Positions 1 through 6,528 of a stretch of 17,799 nt of DNA are shown here, piece after piece. The position numbers were made by a program, and so were the translations under genes. Numbering within the stretch: position 1 is the stretch's first letter; each line of letters begins with the position of its first letter. The notes under the pieces are model-generated. The model made no database searches and had not been told where the DNA came from. It worked only from the letters and a program-made list of their open reading frames with translations. The stretch comes from Promethearchaeota archaeon (lineage in GTDB: Archaea; Asgardarchaeota; Lokiarchaeia; Sigynarchaeales; SOKP01), in contig JAEOUI010000049.1 of the NCBI GenBank assembly GCA_016839425.1, positions 1 to 17,799 on the forward strand, given 5' to 3'.

Positions 1-134
1 GTGTTCAGGATGCCGCGTTCGGTGGAGGCTATATAGCGGGTCTAAGTCATAACATTTTAAATGCACCATGGAAAAACTTGCTTGCCTACCGAGCAGCATT
101 GGAAAAGTTTAGGAATTATCCCTTGAGTATTTAA
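1..134 (+). CDS. C-terminal fragment of an unidentified protein
   Basis: The third forward frame is open from the window edge to a TAA at 132-134, giving the last 43 residues of a protein whose start lies outside. The peptide begins VQDAAFGGGYIAGL and ends NYPLSI. It reads like genuine protein: a glycine-rich turn followed by an amphipathic helix rich in Leu, Ala and Lys. It ends 33 bases before the convergent stop of the ThiF-like gene, as expected for two convergent genes. I do not recognise the family. The FGGGYIAGL stretch loosely recalls the C-terminal Gly-rich loop of PfkB sugar kinases, but the catalytic GAGD is not there. It also loosely recalls the final FAD-binding helix of flavoproteins. 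Neither is strong enough to name it. Confidence 0.6.
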   Translation, partial: VQDAAFGGGYIAGLSHNILNAPWKNLLAYRAALEKFRNYPLSI

Positions 135-167
135 AATATCCGAGTTTAATATGACAACTTGGTCCTA

Positions 168-902
168 CTATCGACAAATGCATTTATCAGCTTTTTCAAC
201 TTCTACTACATTAAAGGAAATATCCAAGAGATTGACCATTAATAACTTGTTTTCGAGATTGGGAAGACCTAGAGCGGTCTTTATGACCTCAAGAGCTTCG
301 AGCGTACCAATTATCCCTGGAGTCACCCCGATGACCGGTAGTGGGCCACTAGAAGTACTAGACTTCTCCGTTGGAGGCGAAAAAACGCATTGATAACATG
401 CACTTTTTTTCGGGTTGATAGTAATGATTTGCCCGTAAAAATCCTTTATGCCTGCAACCACGCACTTGATGTCGTGTTCCACGGCGACCTGATTGACCAA
501 AAATTTCGTGGCAAGGTTGTCGCTGCAATCCACGATAAAATCCTTGTTCTTTAGATATTTTTGTATCGAATTAGCGTCTATATATTCCTTGTTAGCGTGT
601 ATATTTACCGTGGAATTAAGCGTGGATAATGTTTCCTTAGCCATATCTACCTTAGGTTTCCCTATTTGTTGTTCTTTGTAGAGCACTTGCCTTTGGAGGT
701 TCGATAAGGATACAACATCGTCGTCGATAATCGTGAGCTCTTTAATTCCCGCAGCAACCATATACATCGCAAAAGGGGATCCTAACCCTCCCGCGCCAAT
801 CTGTAGCACTTTAATTTCCGACAAGCGTTCTTGACCGCTTTCTCCAATAGAAGGCGATAAGATTTGTCTTGAATAACGCGCTTTTTGGTCTTCAGTTAAC
901 AT
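168..902 (-). CDS. ThiF/MoeB/HesA-family E1-like adenylyltransferase
   Basis: A 244-residue protein of the E1-like superfamily. These enzymes use ATP to adenylate the C-terminal Gly-Gly of a ubiquitin-fold sulfur carrier (MoaD, ThiS or archaeal SAMP/Urm1) for molybdopterin, thiamine or tRNA thiolation. Visible landmarks are the N-terminal RYSRQ segment (9-13), the nucleotide loop GAGGLGSP (36-43), the acidic DDD (60-62) followed by SNLQRQ (67-72), DCSDN (125-129) and one zinc-type pair C169-x2-C172. The partner pair near the C-terminus is C241-x-C243 instead of the usual CxxC. The crossover loop, which in ThiF and UBA4 carries the catalytic Cys (often CAEAG), reads SGPLPVIGVTPG with no Cys. 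That points to a MoeB-like enzyme that adenylates without forming a thioester. The ATG follows an AAAGGAAAAG ribosome-binding stretch. The Roadblock gene ends 31 bases upstream on the same strand, so the two are probably co-transcribed. No sulfur-carrier gene is visible in the window. Confidence 0.88.
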   Translation of the reverse strand: MLTEDQKARYSRQILSPSIGESGQERLSEIKVLQIGAGGLGSPFAMYMVAAGIKELTIIDDDVVSLSNLQRQVLYKEQQIGKPKVDMAKETLSTLNSTVNIHANKEYIDANSIQKYLKNKDFIVDCSDNLATKFLVNQVAVEHDIKCVVAGIKDFYGQIITINPKKSACYQCVFSPPTEKSSTSSGPLPVIGVTPGIIGTLEALEVIKTALGLPNLENKLLMVNLLDISFNVVEVEKADKCICR

Positions 903-933
903 AATTCTTTTCCTTTCTTCTTTTCTTTTTTGG

Positions 934-1308
934 TTATTCTTCCCGTATTTTTAGGATGAATTCTTCCAATTCTATTAGGATAAGTCCGAGGTTTATATCA
1001 AGATGCAATAAACTCGCAACAATCATATGCTTATCAATACCTAACACGATTATTTGGTAATTTTCAAATTCCACCGTGATGTGCCTAATTTCGGGATTTT
1101 TAAAGGATTCTACAGCTGTTTCGATCCCGTTGTAGATTGTGGCCGCCATTGCTCCAAACTTGCGATCGTCAAGGTCTAAAGGTAAGTTGGAAGTTATTAA
1201 AAGTCCATTTCGGTTAACTATCACAGTCCCGATAATATCGCTCCCAAATTGTTCTAGCCGAGCGAGTTCTTCCGTGATTTTTTCGATATTTTCAGTAATC
1301 ATTAGCAT
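934..1308 (-). CDS. Roadblock/LC7-domain protein (MglB-like)
   Basis: A 124-residue single-domain protein. The pattern matches Roadblock/LC7: an N-terminal helix (ENIEKITEELARLEQF), then beta strands DIIGTVIVNRNGLLITSNLP (22-41), the helical AAMAATIYNG-like segment (residues about 53-62), ITVEFENYQIIVLGI and a C-terminal helix. In bacteria MglB partners the small GTPase MglA. In archaea, and especially in Asgard genomes, such domains are numerous and are thought to act with small GTPases or as longin-like scaffolds. No GTPase gene lies in this window. ATG codons occur at codon 1 and codon 3 (M-L-M), and neither has a clear Shine-Dalgarno, so the start may be off by two codons. It is the likely first gene of a two-gene unit with the ThiF-like gene; the link between their functions is unknown. 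Confidence 0.8.
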   Translation of the reverse strand: MLMITENIEKITEELARLEQFGSDIIGTVIVNRNGLLITSNLPLDLDDRKFGAMAATIYNGIETAVESFKNPEIRHITVEFENYQIIVLGIDKHMIVASLLHLDINLGLILIELEEFILKIREE

Positions 1309-1395
1309 GAATTAATCGTGGTATGATAGAAAATAAGAGAGGTACCTATTATAACTTTTACGCCTCAATCATTGTATTATGAAGTGCAAGCAGAC

Positions 1396-2280
1396 TCATT
1401 CGTTTTTTTTCACTTCTTCAATGAATAGGTCGATCAAATAGCGTGCAATACTAATTTTTGATGGAATCCATGGTATTTCTTCGATTTCAAACCATTTTGC
1501 AGAGGTTATTTCTTGACCATCCGGAACGATTTCTCCCTTTTCATAATCTGCCATAAATCCGATCATTAACGAGTTGGGAAATGGCCAAGGTTGACTTGCA
1601 ACATATTTGATATTTTTTATATCTATTCCCACCTCTTCTTTTACTTCCCTCTTAACCGCGTCCTCGAGATCTTCTCCAGGATTGACAAATCCTGCGATTA
1701 CGCTATAGAGATCATTAGGGAACTTCGCGTTGTGAGCAAGCAGTATCTTATTTTCCTTTCTCACAGCAACGATTATTGAAGGAGAAATGCGAGGATAATC
1801 TATATAATAGCATGAAGGGCATTTCTTTGCGTATTCTTTTAAGCTTGAGCTCATTTTACTACCACATCGAGCACAAAAGAACGATTTTTGATACCAATCT
1901 ACGAGTTCAAATGCAATTGAAGCCACCTGCCAGGTATTTTTATCGACAAGGGACGCCAATTCCCATAAATCGACGAATGAAAGTCGAGAATTTGTGTCTA
2001 AATCCAACTTATTCAAGAATTCTTTTGATTTAAGAATACCTGTAAAACAAGGTTTGCCTTTTATTTCTCCAAACGAAAAATGGAACTTTATGAAGGGCTT
2101 AATACTTGGAACATTGGTTTTACTTCTATCTAATCTTAATTCTTTATTAAAAAATGGAATAAATGTATTAGTATCTGTACTTTGAATTAATAATCTATCT
2201 TGATGAAATAAGAAACCACGATTTACTAGTTCTAACCAATTTTCTCGTAATCGGTCTGAGAATGTAAATTGAATTACCAT
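1396..2280 (-). CDS. nudC: NudC-type NAD(H) pyrophosphatase (Nudix hydrolase)
   Basis: A 294-residue Nudix hydrolase that cleaves NAD(H) to NMN(H) and AMP; bacterial NudC also removes NAD caps from RNA. The order of domains is diagnostic. It has a variable N-terminal domain (about 1-130), a zinc ribbon with C136, C139, C154 and C157, and the Nudix box from G197 to I219, with R211-E212 and E215-E216 as catalytic/metal residues. After the box comes SQPWPFPNS (229-237), the hallmark that separates NADH pyrophosphatases from other Nudix enzymes. At 294 residues it is somewhat longer than E. coli NudC (257), the extra length lying in the N-terminal domain. The start ATG at 2280 has AAGGT about 10 bases upstream. 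It is flanked by 88 bases before the Roadblock gene and about 90 bases after eL37, both on the same strand. Confidence 0.92.
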   Translation of the reverse strand: MVIQFTFSDRLRENWLELVNRGFLFHQDRLLIQSTDTNTFIPFFNKELRLDRSKTNVPSIKPFIKFHFSFGEIKGKPCFTGILKSKEFLNKLDLDTNSRLSFVDLWELASLVDKNTWQVASIAFELVDWYQKSFFCARCGSKMSSSLKEYAKKCPSCYYIDYPRISPSIIVAVRKENKILLAHNAKFPNDLYSVIAGFVNPGEDLEDAVKREVKEEVGIDIKNIKYVASQPWPFPNSLMIGFMADYEKGEIVPDGQEITSAKWFEIEEIPWIPSKISIARYLIDLFIEEVKKNE

Positions 2281-2370
2281 GGAATAGTAAACCTTATTTC
2301 AACCAAATTATTAGAAAGATAATAAATCTTTGAAAGAAATAGTATATAATGTTTTTTGAGTCTTTTGAAA

Positions 2371-2571
2371 TTACCTGTAAAAACCCTTGTTTCCATCAAA
2401 AGGTCTGCATCTATTTCTCCAGCCAGGTTGTCTTAATTTCGCAGTTACTCCAAAACCACAATACGCACATTCTCCTTTCGATCTGTGATACGAATGATGT
2501 CCACATCTCCTACAGGTTTTATGCGACGCGGCCTTGTTTTTTTTTCCCTTACTTGGTGTTCCTTTTCCCAT
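2371..2571 (-). CDS. rpl37e: Large ribosomal subunit protein eL37
   Basis: A 66-residue protein starting MGKGTPSKGKKNK, the typical eL37 N-terminus. It has a C4 zinc finger formed by C20, C23, C35 and C38 in the contexts CRRCG and CAYCGFG. eL37 is a component of the archaeal and eukaryotic large ribosomal subunit and binds 23S rRNA. Its length is within the family's usual range. Its ATG lies 12 bases after the stop of the LSm gene and is preceded by a clear AAGGAG ribosome binding site that overlaps that stop. The two are therefore translated from one transcript, the classic archaeal LSm-eL37 pair, which is strong evidence for the domain of life. Confidence 0.96.
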   Translation of the reverse strand: MGKGTPSKGKKNKAASHKTCRRCGHHSYHRSKGECAYCGFGVTAKLRQPGWRNRCRPFDGNKGFYR

Positions 2572-2583
2572 CTAATCAACTCC

Positions 2584-2898
2584 TTAAAAATCGTCTATTT
2601 CTTGTCGGTGCATTAATTTATCCTCGTTATCCATTTCGGATGATAGAATGATTTTTTCGCGGTCTTGTCCAATGAATATAATCGATGCACCCCTGATCAT
2701 TACCGTCCCCAAGTCCTTGCTTCGTTTTCCGCCCCTTCCGAAATATATTTCCTTTGCATCCTTTACCACGAGGTTCATATAGTTGTCAAAGCGAACTAGC
2801 TTGCCCGTGAGGTAAGTATTCCAAATTTTTAGCTTAATGCGTACTTCGGGTTTTAAAATCGCTTTTGAAAGGGTCCTTGAAATTGTTGGTTGAGACAT
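2584..2898 (-). CDS. Archaeal Sm-like (LSm/SmAP) RNA-binding protein
   Basis: A 104-residue Sm-fold protein. The Sm1 motif covers roughly residues 20-55 (VRIKLKIWNTYLTGKLVRFDNYMNLV, shown by the G-x-L-x-x-F-D-x-x-M-N-L pattern). The Sm2 motif is TVMIRGASIIFI near 65-76, with the invariant Arg-Gly. Archaeal LSm proteins form heptameric or hexameric rings that bind U-rich RNA. The N-terminus (about 17 residues) and the acidic C-terminal tail (EMDNEDKLMHRQEIDDF) extend beyond the core, giving a protein longer than the usual 70-80 residues of archaeal SmAP1. It is the first gene of the LSm-eL37 unit and is divergent from the DUF134 gene across 217 bases of very AT-rich DNA. Confidence 0.93.
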   Translation of the reverse strand: MSQPTISRTLSKAILKPEVRIKLKIWNTYLTGKLVRFDNYMNLVVKDAKEIYFGRGGKRSKDLGTVMIRGASIIFIGQDREKIILSSEMDNEDKLMHRQEIDDF

Positions 2899-2955
2899 AA
2901 TAATCTGAGATCTATTTTATAACCTTAAAAGTGAAGAAAAAAATAAATACTTTAC

Positions 2956-2971
2956 TAATCAGCGTTGATTA
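2956..2971. promoter_or_regulatory. 16-bp palindrome in the LSm/DUF134 divergent region
   Basis: TAATCA-GCGT-TGATTA is a perfect 6+6 inverted repeat around a 4-base spacer. It differs in sequence from the GAAT-N4-ATTC palindromes but has the same arm/spacer geometry. On the minus strand it sits just upstream of an AT-rich stretch (about 2942-2951) that could be the LSm TATA box, so it may be an operator for LSm-eL37. Function is inferred only from position. Confidence 0.35.
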
Positions 2972-3056
2972 TTTGAATATTGTTGTTTTATTTTAAGTAA
3001 GACAGATTATTTAATTAATATTAAAATAAAATTTTTAACATCTTAATGATTTAAAA

Positions 3057-3066
3057 TTCTTAAATC
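3057..3066 (+). promoter_or_regulatory. Putative TATA box for DUF134
   Basis: TTCTTAAATC about 50 bases upstream of the DUF134 ATG resembles the archaeal box TTTAAATA. It would place a transcription start near 3088-3092 and a leader of about 25-28 bases. The GAAT-N4-ATTC palindrome begins immediately after it, so a bound protein would block the promoter (repressor-like geometry). Confidence 0.4.
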
Positions 3067-3078
3067 GAATGATTATTC
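3067..3078. promoter_or_regulatory. Operator-like palindrome, copy 1 (upstream of DUF134)
   Basis: GAAT-GATT-ATTC, a perfect 4+4 inverted repeat with a 4-base spacer. It is a member of the repeated intergenic motif of this window. It lies directly downstream of the putative DUF134 TATA box and about 38 bases before its ATG. Confidence 0.5.
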
Positions 3079-3115
3079 ATAGATCGTTCAATTACAATAC
3101 TTGATTTGAGTTGAA

Positions 3116-3532
3116 ATGGGGAGAAGAGCTGGGAGAAGATGGGTCACTTACCCACCAAATAATTCATACTTTTCAGAGACTAAACCAGCAGATGAAAGCG
3201 TTGTTTTAACAATGGCTGAATTCGAAGCCTTACGTTTAAAGCATTATATTAACCTTAATCAGCAAGATGCTGCTCAAAAAATGGTCATAAGTCAACCCAC
3301 TTTTTCGCGCGTTTTAGAGCGGGCGCATCAAAAACTCACCCAAGCCTTAATTGAAGGAAAAACAATAAAGGTTTACGGGGGAAATTATAGTTTCAGAAAA
3401 GCCTTTTTAGGTTATGGGTGCTTGGATTGCAACCACGAGTGGGAAGATAAGAACGCTTCAAAGGAAAATAAAGTTGATTGTCCTAAATGTCAATCTGATA
3501 ATGTTTATTATTTAGTAAAAGAAATAATTTAA
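3116..3532 (+). CDS. DUF134-family helix-turn-helix protein with C-terminal zinc ribbon
   Basis: A 138-residue protein matching DUF134. It has a basic N-terminus MGRRAGRRW, an aromatic/Pro-rich TYPPNNSYF, the LTMAEFEALRLKHY segment (31-44), and a helix-turn-helix running through NLNQQDAAQKMVISQPTFSRVL (about 47-67, resembling sigma-70 region 4). An AR-like helix and the IKVYGGNYSF motif follow. Most DUF134 proteins are about 100 residues; this one continues with a zinc ribbon (C102, C105, C122, C125). DUF134 genes are commonly found next to NifX/NifB-domain and MinD-ferredoxin ATPase genes in anaerobes, exactly as here, and are predicted DNA-binding regulators. The gene converges on NifX-like C with only 21 bases between stops. 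An operator-like palindrome lies in its own promoter, so it may be regulated by itself or by the linked DtxR-like protein. Confidence 0.88.
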   Translation: MGRRAGRRWVTYPPNNSYFSETKPADESVVLTMAEFEALRLKHYINLNQQDAAQKMVISQPTFSRVLERAHQKLTQALIEGKTIKVYGGNYSFRKAFLGYGCLDCNHEWEDKNASKENKVDCPKCQSDNVYYLVKEII

Positions 3533-3553
3533 AAAAATTATAAAAAAAAGCGC
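3533..3553 (-). terminator. U-tract terminator after NifX-like C
   Basis: Read on the minus strand, the stop codon of NifX-like C is followed by GCGC and then runs of eight and seven T separated by AT. Such U-tracts are typical archaeal termination signals. The short palindrome AAGCGCTT overlaps the stop codon. Confidence 0.5.
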
Positions 3554-3940
3554 TTAATTACAATGAGCACCTTCGGCGTGTCCTCCACCACCACAGCTCG
3601 GACCCCCCAATGGTTTTAGCTTTCCTTGTAACAAAAGTTCGATATTTTGGTTAATGCTCCCTTCTACACCTTGATATAAATTTATACCTAGTTGTAAAAA
3701 TCCCATAAAAGGCCTTCCACCAATTCCACCAACAATCATGTCAGTAACATTTCTATTTTTCATATTAATGACAGGTTCCATACATCCCGAATGTCCCATA
3801 TTCTGCAAGGAAAACGCTTTTTGAATCTTGTTATCATCGAGTAATTCAATGCCTATAAAATATTCGCAATGTCCAAAATGAGCCGAGATATTATCTGATA
3901 ATTCCGGACCAACCGATGGTATGCCAATTATTCTTGCCAT
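3554..3940 (-). CDS. NifX/NifB-domain (orange-protein-like) metal-cluster protein C
   Basis: A 128-residue member of the dinitrogenase iron-molybdenum cofactor biosynthesis (NifX/NafY/NifB C-terminal, MTH1175-like) family. These small proteins bind metal clusters or their precursors; the best-known anaerobe example is the Desulfovibrio orange protein ORP. The N-terminal strand MARIIGIPSVG is followed by the family motif around HFGHCEYF (21-28, with H21, H24 and C25), a middle GHSGCMEP (49-56) and the conserved IVGGIGGRPFMGFLQLGI core. The C-terminal tail GPSCGGGGHAEGAHCN carries C116, H121, H126 and C127, a plausible metal site. It has its own upstream region with a degenerate operator-like palindrome, so it may be transcribed separately from the MinD genes. 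AAGTGA just before the ATG is a plausible ribosome binding site. The bound metal is unknown. Confidence 0.88.
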   Translation of the reverse strand: MARIIGIPSVGPELSDNISAHFGHCEYFIGIELLDDNKIQKAFSLQNMGHSGCMEPVINMKNRNVTDMIVGGIGGRPFMGFLQLGINLYQGVEGSINQNIELLLQGKLKPLGGPSCGGGGHAEGAHCN

Positions 3941-4037
3941 TTTTTTTCACTTATTAGCGTTTTAATTATTTTTTTTATTAATTATTCAAATTAAACCTTG
4001 TATTTTAATTTTAATTTTATAAAATAAATAAATATTA

Positions 4038-4049
4038 TAATAATTATTC
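4038..4049. promoter_or_regulatory. Degenerate operator-like palindrome upstream of NifX-like C
   Basis: TAAT-AATT-ATTC matches GAAT-N4-ATTC with one mismatch and continues ATAG. It lies about 98 bases upstream of the NifX-like C start (minus strand) in a 191-base intergenic region made almost only of A and T. In such DNA a chance match is likely, so support is weak taken alone. Confidence 0.3.
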
Positions 4050-4131
4050 ATAGTAAATAATTTAATAATTTAATAAACCTAATTTAATAAAATTAAAAAT
4101 TTCTAAAAAATATATAGATTTTTAGTAAAGT

Positions 4132-5055
4132 TCATTCAATTCTCAAAATCATTTTTAAGTTCTCATAAATTTCTTTAATGGCAATACTTGCCTTTGACTC
4201 TGGATCGTGATCTATAACTGCTTCGGCAAAAGACATTGCTTTAGGAATTGATAAATCGTAAGGAATCTTTCCGATTACATCATATTCTGTATCTTTTATG
4301 AACACATTAAAATCTTCTTGGAAGGAGCTTTTTAAATCGTGCTTGTTAATAACAATTCCAAAAGGTATCTTGAATTGCTGGACCACTTCAATGGCTCGAA
4401 GGAGATCATGCAAGCCCGAAGGTGTTGGCTCAGTGATTAAAATCACATAATCCAATCCAGTTATTGTAGCGATTACGGGACATCCAATTCCAGGCGGACC
4501 GTCAATAATAGTTAAATTGGATTCCTTATATTCATCTAAATTTTTCGCTTCTTCTTTTATTTCTGATACTAATTTTCCAGAAGTCGTACTTCCTAATCTC
4601 GTCTTGCCATATATAAATGGTTTATTTAATTGAGTTTTATAGGTGATAATCTCCCCGCTTTTAACAGGAAGTACCTTAAAGGCGTGTTCGGGACACAATA
4701 CCTTGCACGCACCACAACCTTCGCACGCTAGAAAATCCAATATTGGAATTTCAAGATTATCGTTCCATTTTAAGGCATTGAATTCGCAAAATGATTCATC
4801 GACGCAATTCTTGCAATGAATGCATTTCTCAATCAAAAATTCTGCCTTGAGAGTCGTGTAAGTAGATCTCGTTTTTATATCTGCTTCATTGATAGCAGGC
4901 ATGATGAGTGCTAAGTTAGGTGCATCAACATCACAATCAAGAACGATTGGATGGAAAATTTCTTCTCTTGAAGCTAAACTCACCAAGGATGCTGTAAGTG
5001 AGGTTTTTCCGACACCTCCTTTACCAGATATGACTGCTATTGATTGTTGTTTCAC
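4132..5055 (-). CDS. MinD-superfamily P-loop ATPase with inserted 2[4Fe-4S] ferredoxin domain (copy 2)
   Basis: A 307-residue ATPase of the COG1149 type. It has a deviant Walker A loop GKGGVGKT (11-18) with the MinD/ParA signature lysine, LDCDVDAPN (39-47), and an inserted ferredoxin domain. Cluster one has C78, C81, C84 and C90 (the last spacing is five residues rather than three). Cluster two has C111, C114, C117 and C121. The ATPase fold then resumes with IIDGPPGIGCP and a LITEPTPSGLHDL segment. In the Desulfovibrio ORP gene set two such proteins accompany the metal-cluster protein; a role in ATP-dependent cluster delivery or electron transfer is inferred. The start is GTG, six bases after the stop of copy 1, with GGTGT about nine bases before it as ribosome binding site. 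Tight coupling suggests a heterodimer with copy 1. Confidence 0.9.
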   Translation of the reverse strand: MKQQSIAVISGKGGVGKTSLTASLVSLASREEIFHPIVLDCDVDAPNLALIMPAINEADIKTRSTYTTLKAEFLIEKCIHCKNCVDESFCEFNALKWNDNLEIPILDFLACEGCGACKVLCPEHAFKVLPVKSGEIITYKTQLNKPFIYGKTRLGSTTSGKLVSEIKEEAKNLDEYKESNLTIIDGPPGIGCPVIATITGLDYVILITEPTPSGLHDLLRAIEVVQQFKIPFGIVINKHDLKSSFQEDFNVFIKDTEYDVIGKIPYDLSIPKAMSFAEAVIDHDPESKASIAIKEIYENLKMILRIE

Positions 5056-5061
5056 CTTTAT

Positions 5062-5991
5062 TTAACACCGATTATTTTTTTCGTGAATCCATTCTTTTAA
5101 TTTTTCGTGAATTTTCAAAAACGAAGTAAAAGCACCTCCTTCATTAGAAAAGTTCGATTTGATTTCCATTAAAGGTGCTCCTTGACAGTAAGATTTAACA
5201 ACATCGTCATCTAATGGAATATCTCCAAGAACAGTGATGTTTTTACTATATAAATTTTCAAGGAATTCGTCTTTAAATCCCAATAATGAGGATCTATTTA
5301 CAATTACCTTGTATTCCTTTTTGAGAAGATTGATGAGATCAACAATACGTAATAAATCTAATTCTCCAAACTTTGTTGGTTCTGTTACAGGAATAACTAA
5401 GTCAGCCATATTTATCAATAATTCTACATCACAATGTGCTCCTGGAGCAGTATCTAAGATAATAATATCAAATTTATCTGAATTTTCCTCTATAATGCTA
5501 GAAACATCTTTTAAAAGGTTTTCAACGATAGCTGCAGAACGTGCCTCGGAAGGCTTTAATTCACCAATAAGAAGAGAAATCGAATTTGCTCGTGTTTGAT
5601 ACTTCCATCCAATTATCTTAGAATCAGGCCGGATTGCCCCTGACGGACATATTTTATAACAAAGCTTGCATCCAGAACAAACTGTTAGCATTGGTATGGG
5701 TACAGAATCGTTAAGATAAAGTAATGCATGAGTCGCACAATATTCAGCACAAATTCCGCATTTCGTGCATTTATCTTCGATTATTTGCGGTTTAAAATAA
5801 TTAACAACGCTCTTATTATGTAATTTGCCTCCAAAAAGCAGATAAGTGTTTGGATTTTCGACATCTCCGTCCACGAGTAAGACTTTCTTGCCATCGTTTT
5901 TGAACATGGTTGCAATGTTTACAGCACATAAAGTTTTCCCCGTACCTCCTTTACCCCCAGTAACGGTAATAACTATAGGTTTATTAGACAT
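5062..5991 (-). CDS. MinD-superfamily P-loop ATPase with inserted 2[4Fe-4S] ferredoxin domain (copy 1)
   Basis: A 309-residue paralogue of the following gene. Its P-loop is GGKGGTGKT (12-20), then LLVDGDVENPN (38-48). A bacterial-type 2[4Fe-4S] insert carries C75, C78, C81, C85 and C105, C108, C111, C115, both with canonical CxxCxxCxxxC spacing. IIILDTAPGAHCD and VIPVTEPTKFGELDLL follow as the switch and ATP-sensing regions. The C-terminus ends in a charged segment, EKNNRC. The family is anaerobe-specific and nearly always comes as a tandem pair with NifX/ORP-type genes; its biochemical role is not settled. It lies 29 bases after NifX-like B on the same strand and six bases before copy 2, so the three form one transcription unit. 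Confidence 0.9.
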   Translation of the reverse strand: MSNKPIVITVTGGKGGTGKTLCAVNIATMFKNDGKKVLLVDGDVENPNTYLLFGGKLHNKSVVNYFKPQIIEDKCTKCGICAEYCATHALLYLNDSVPIPMLTVCSGCKLCYKICPSGAIRPDSKIIGWKYQTRANSISLLIGELKPSEARSAAIVENLLKDVSSIIEENSDKFDIIILDTAPGAHCDVELLINMADLVIPVTEPTKFGELDLLRIVDLINLLKKEYKVIVNRSSLLGFKDEFLENLYSKNITVLGDIPLDDDVVKSYCQGAPLMEIKSNFSNEGGAFTSFLKIHEKLKEWIHEKNNRC

Positions 5992-6020
5992 AATTGAAAG
6001 TGTATTATTTATCTCTTGTT

Positions 6021-6467
6021 CTAAAGCCTTTGACCGCCACCGCCCATTCCACGACCGCCACCGCCCATTCCACGACCCATACCACCCATACCTGTGTGAG
6101 AACCTACATTTGCTGAGTCGATTTGTTCGAGTTTGCCATTTAAATGAAGATCTACCACTTCTTTAACGGTCATTTGTTCGTTTGGTGCTTGATAAATTTT
6201 CAAGTTCATTGATTTAAGAGCTTGAACGGCATTTGGACCCAAAAGTCCAACAATAACTTCTTTTACTCCGTTATTACCAACGATTTGAGCCGCTTGAATT
6301 CCTGCGCCTCCCATCGCATTTTCTGCATTGTTAGGAACGCCTCGTACTTCTTTAATGCTTCCTTCTTCAATAGTCACTAATGTAAAGCTCGGACAACGTC
6401 CAAATCTTTGATTCATCATCTCGTTTAACCCACCATCACCATTGGAGGGAATAGCTACTATAACCAT
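6021..6467 (-). CDS. NifX/NifB-domain (orange-protein-like) metal-cluster protein B with Gly/Met/Arg tail
   Basis: A 148-residue member of the same family as NifX-like A and C. The N-terminal strand VIVAIPSNGDGGLNE leads into RFGRCPSFTLV (21-31, C25 at the position equivalent to C25 of copy C). AMGGAGIQAAQ and the VIVGLLGPNAVQAL core follow. The family domain ends near residue 118. The tail from about 122 on is made of G, M and R (GMGGMGRGMGGGGRGMGGGG) and is partly encoded by a 21-bp tandem repeat. Methionine/glycine tails are known in copper-handling proteins and RGG-like tails in nucleic-acid binding; neither role is shown here. The ribosome binding site is GAGGT, seven bases before the ATG. 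It is sandwiched between the IscU-like gene and the MinD pair, which suggests it accepts or stores a cluster that those proteins build and move. Confidence 0.88.
   Translation of the reverse strand: MVIVAIPSNGDGGLNEMMNQRFGRCPSFTLVTIEEGSIKEVRGVPNNAENAMGGAGIQAAQIVGNNGVKEVIVGLLGPNAVQALKSMNLKIYQAPNEQMTVKEVVDLHLNGKLEQIDSANVGSHTGMGGMGRGMGGGGRGMGGGGQRL
6033..6074. repeat. Two tandem 21-bp repeats inside NifX-like B
   Basis: The unit ACCGCCACCGCCCATTCCAC plus G (plus strand) occurs at 6033-6053 and again, identical, at 6054-6074. A diverged third partial copy follows. The repeats are in frame and encode the G-R-G-M-G-G-G heptad of the tail, so copy-number changes would lengthen or shorten the tail without a frameshift. 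They are also much richer in GC than the surrounding DNA. Confidence 0.85.
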
Positions 6468-6528
6468 TTTTTATACCTCTTTAAATTATTTCTTATTGTT
6501 GTTTTATTTTTATTTAAATGTTAGATTA

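Noticed and set aside
5846..6166. A plus-strand frame with repeated DRHRPFH units
   Set aside because: The repeat is the antisense reading of the Gly/Met/Arg tail of NifX-like B, which is a clear family member on the minus strand.
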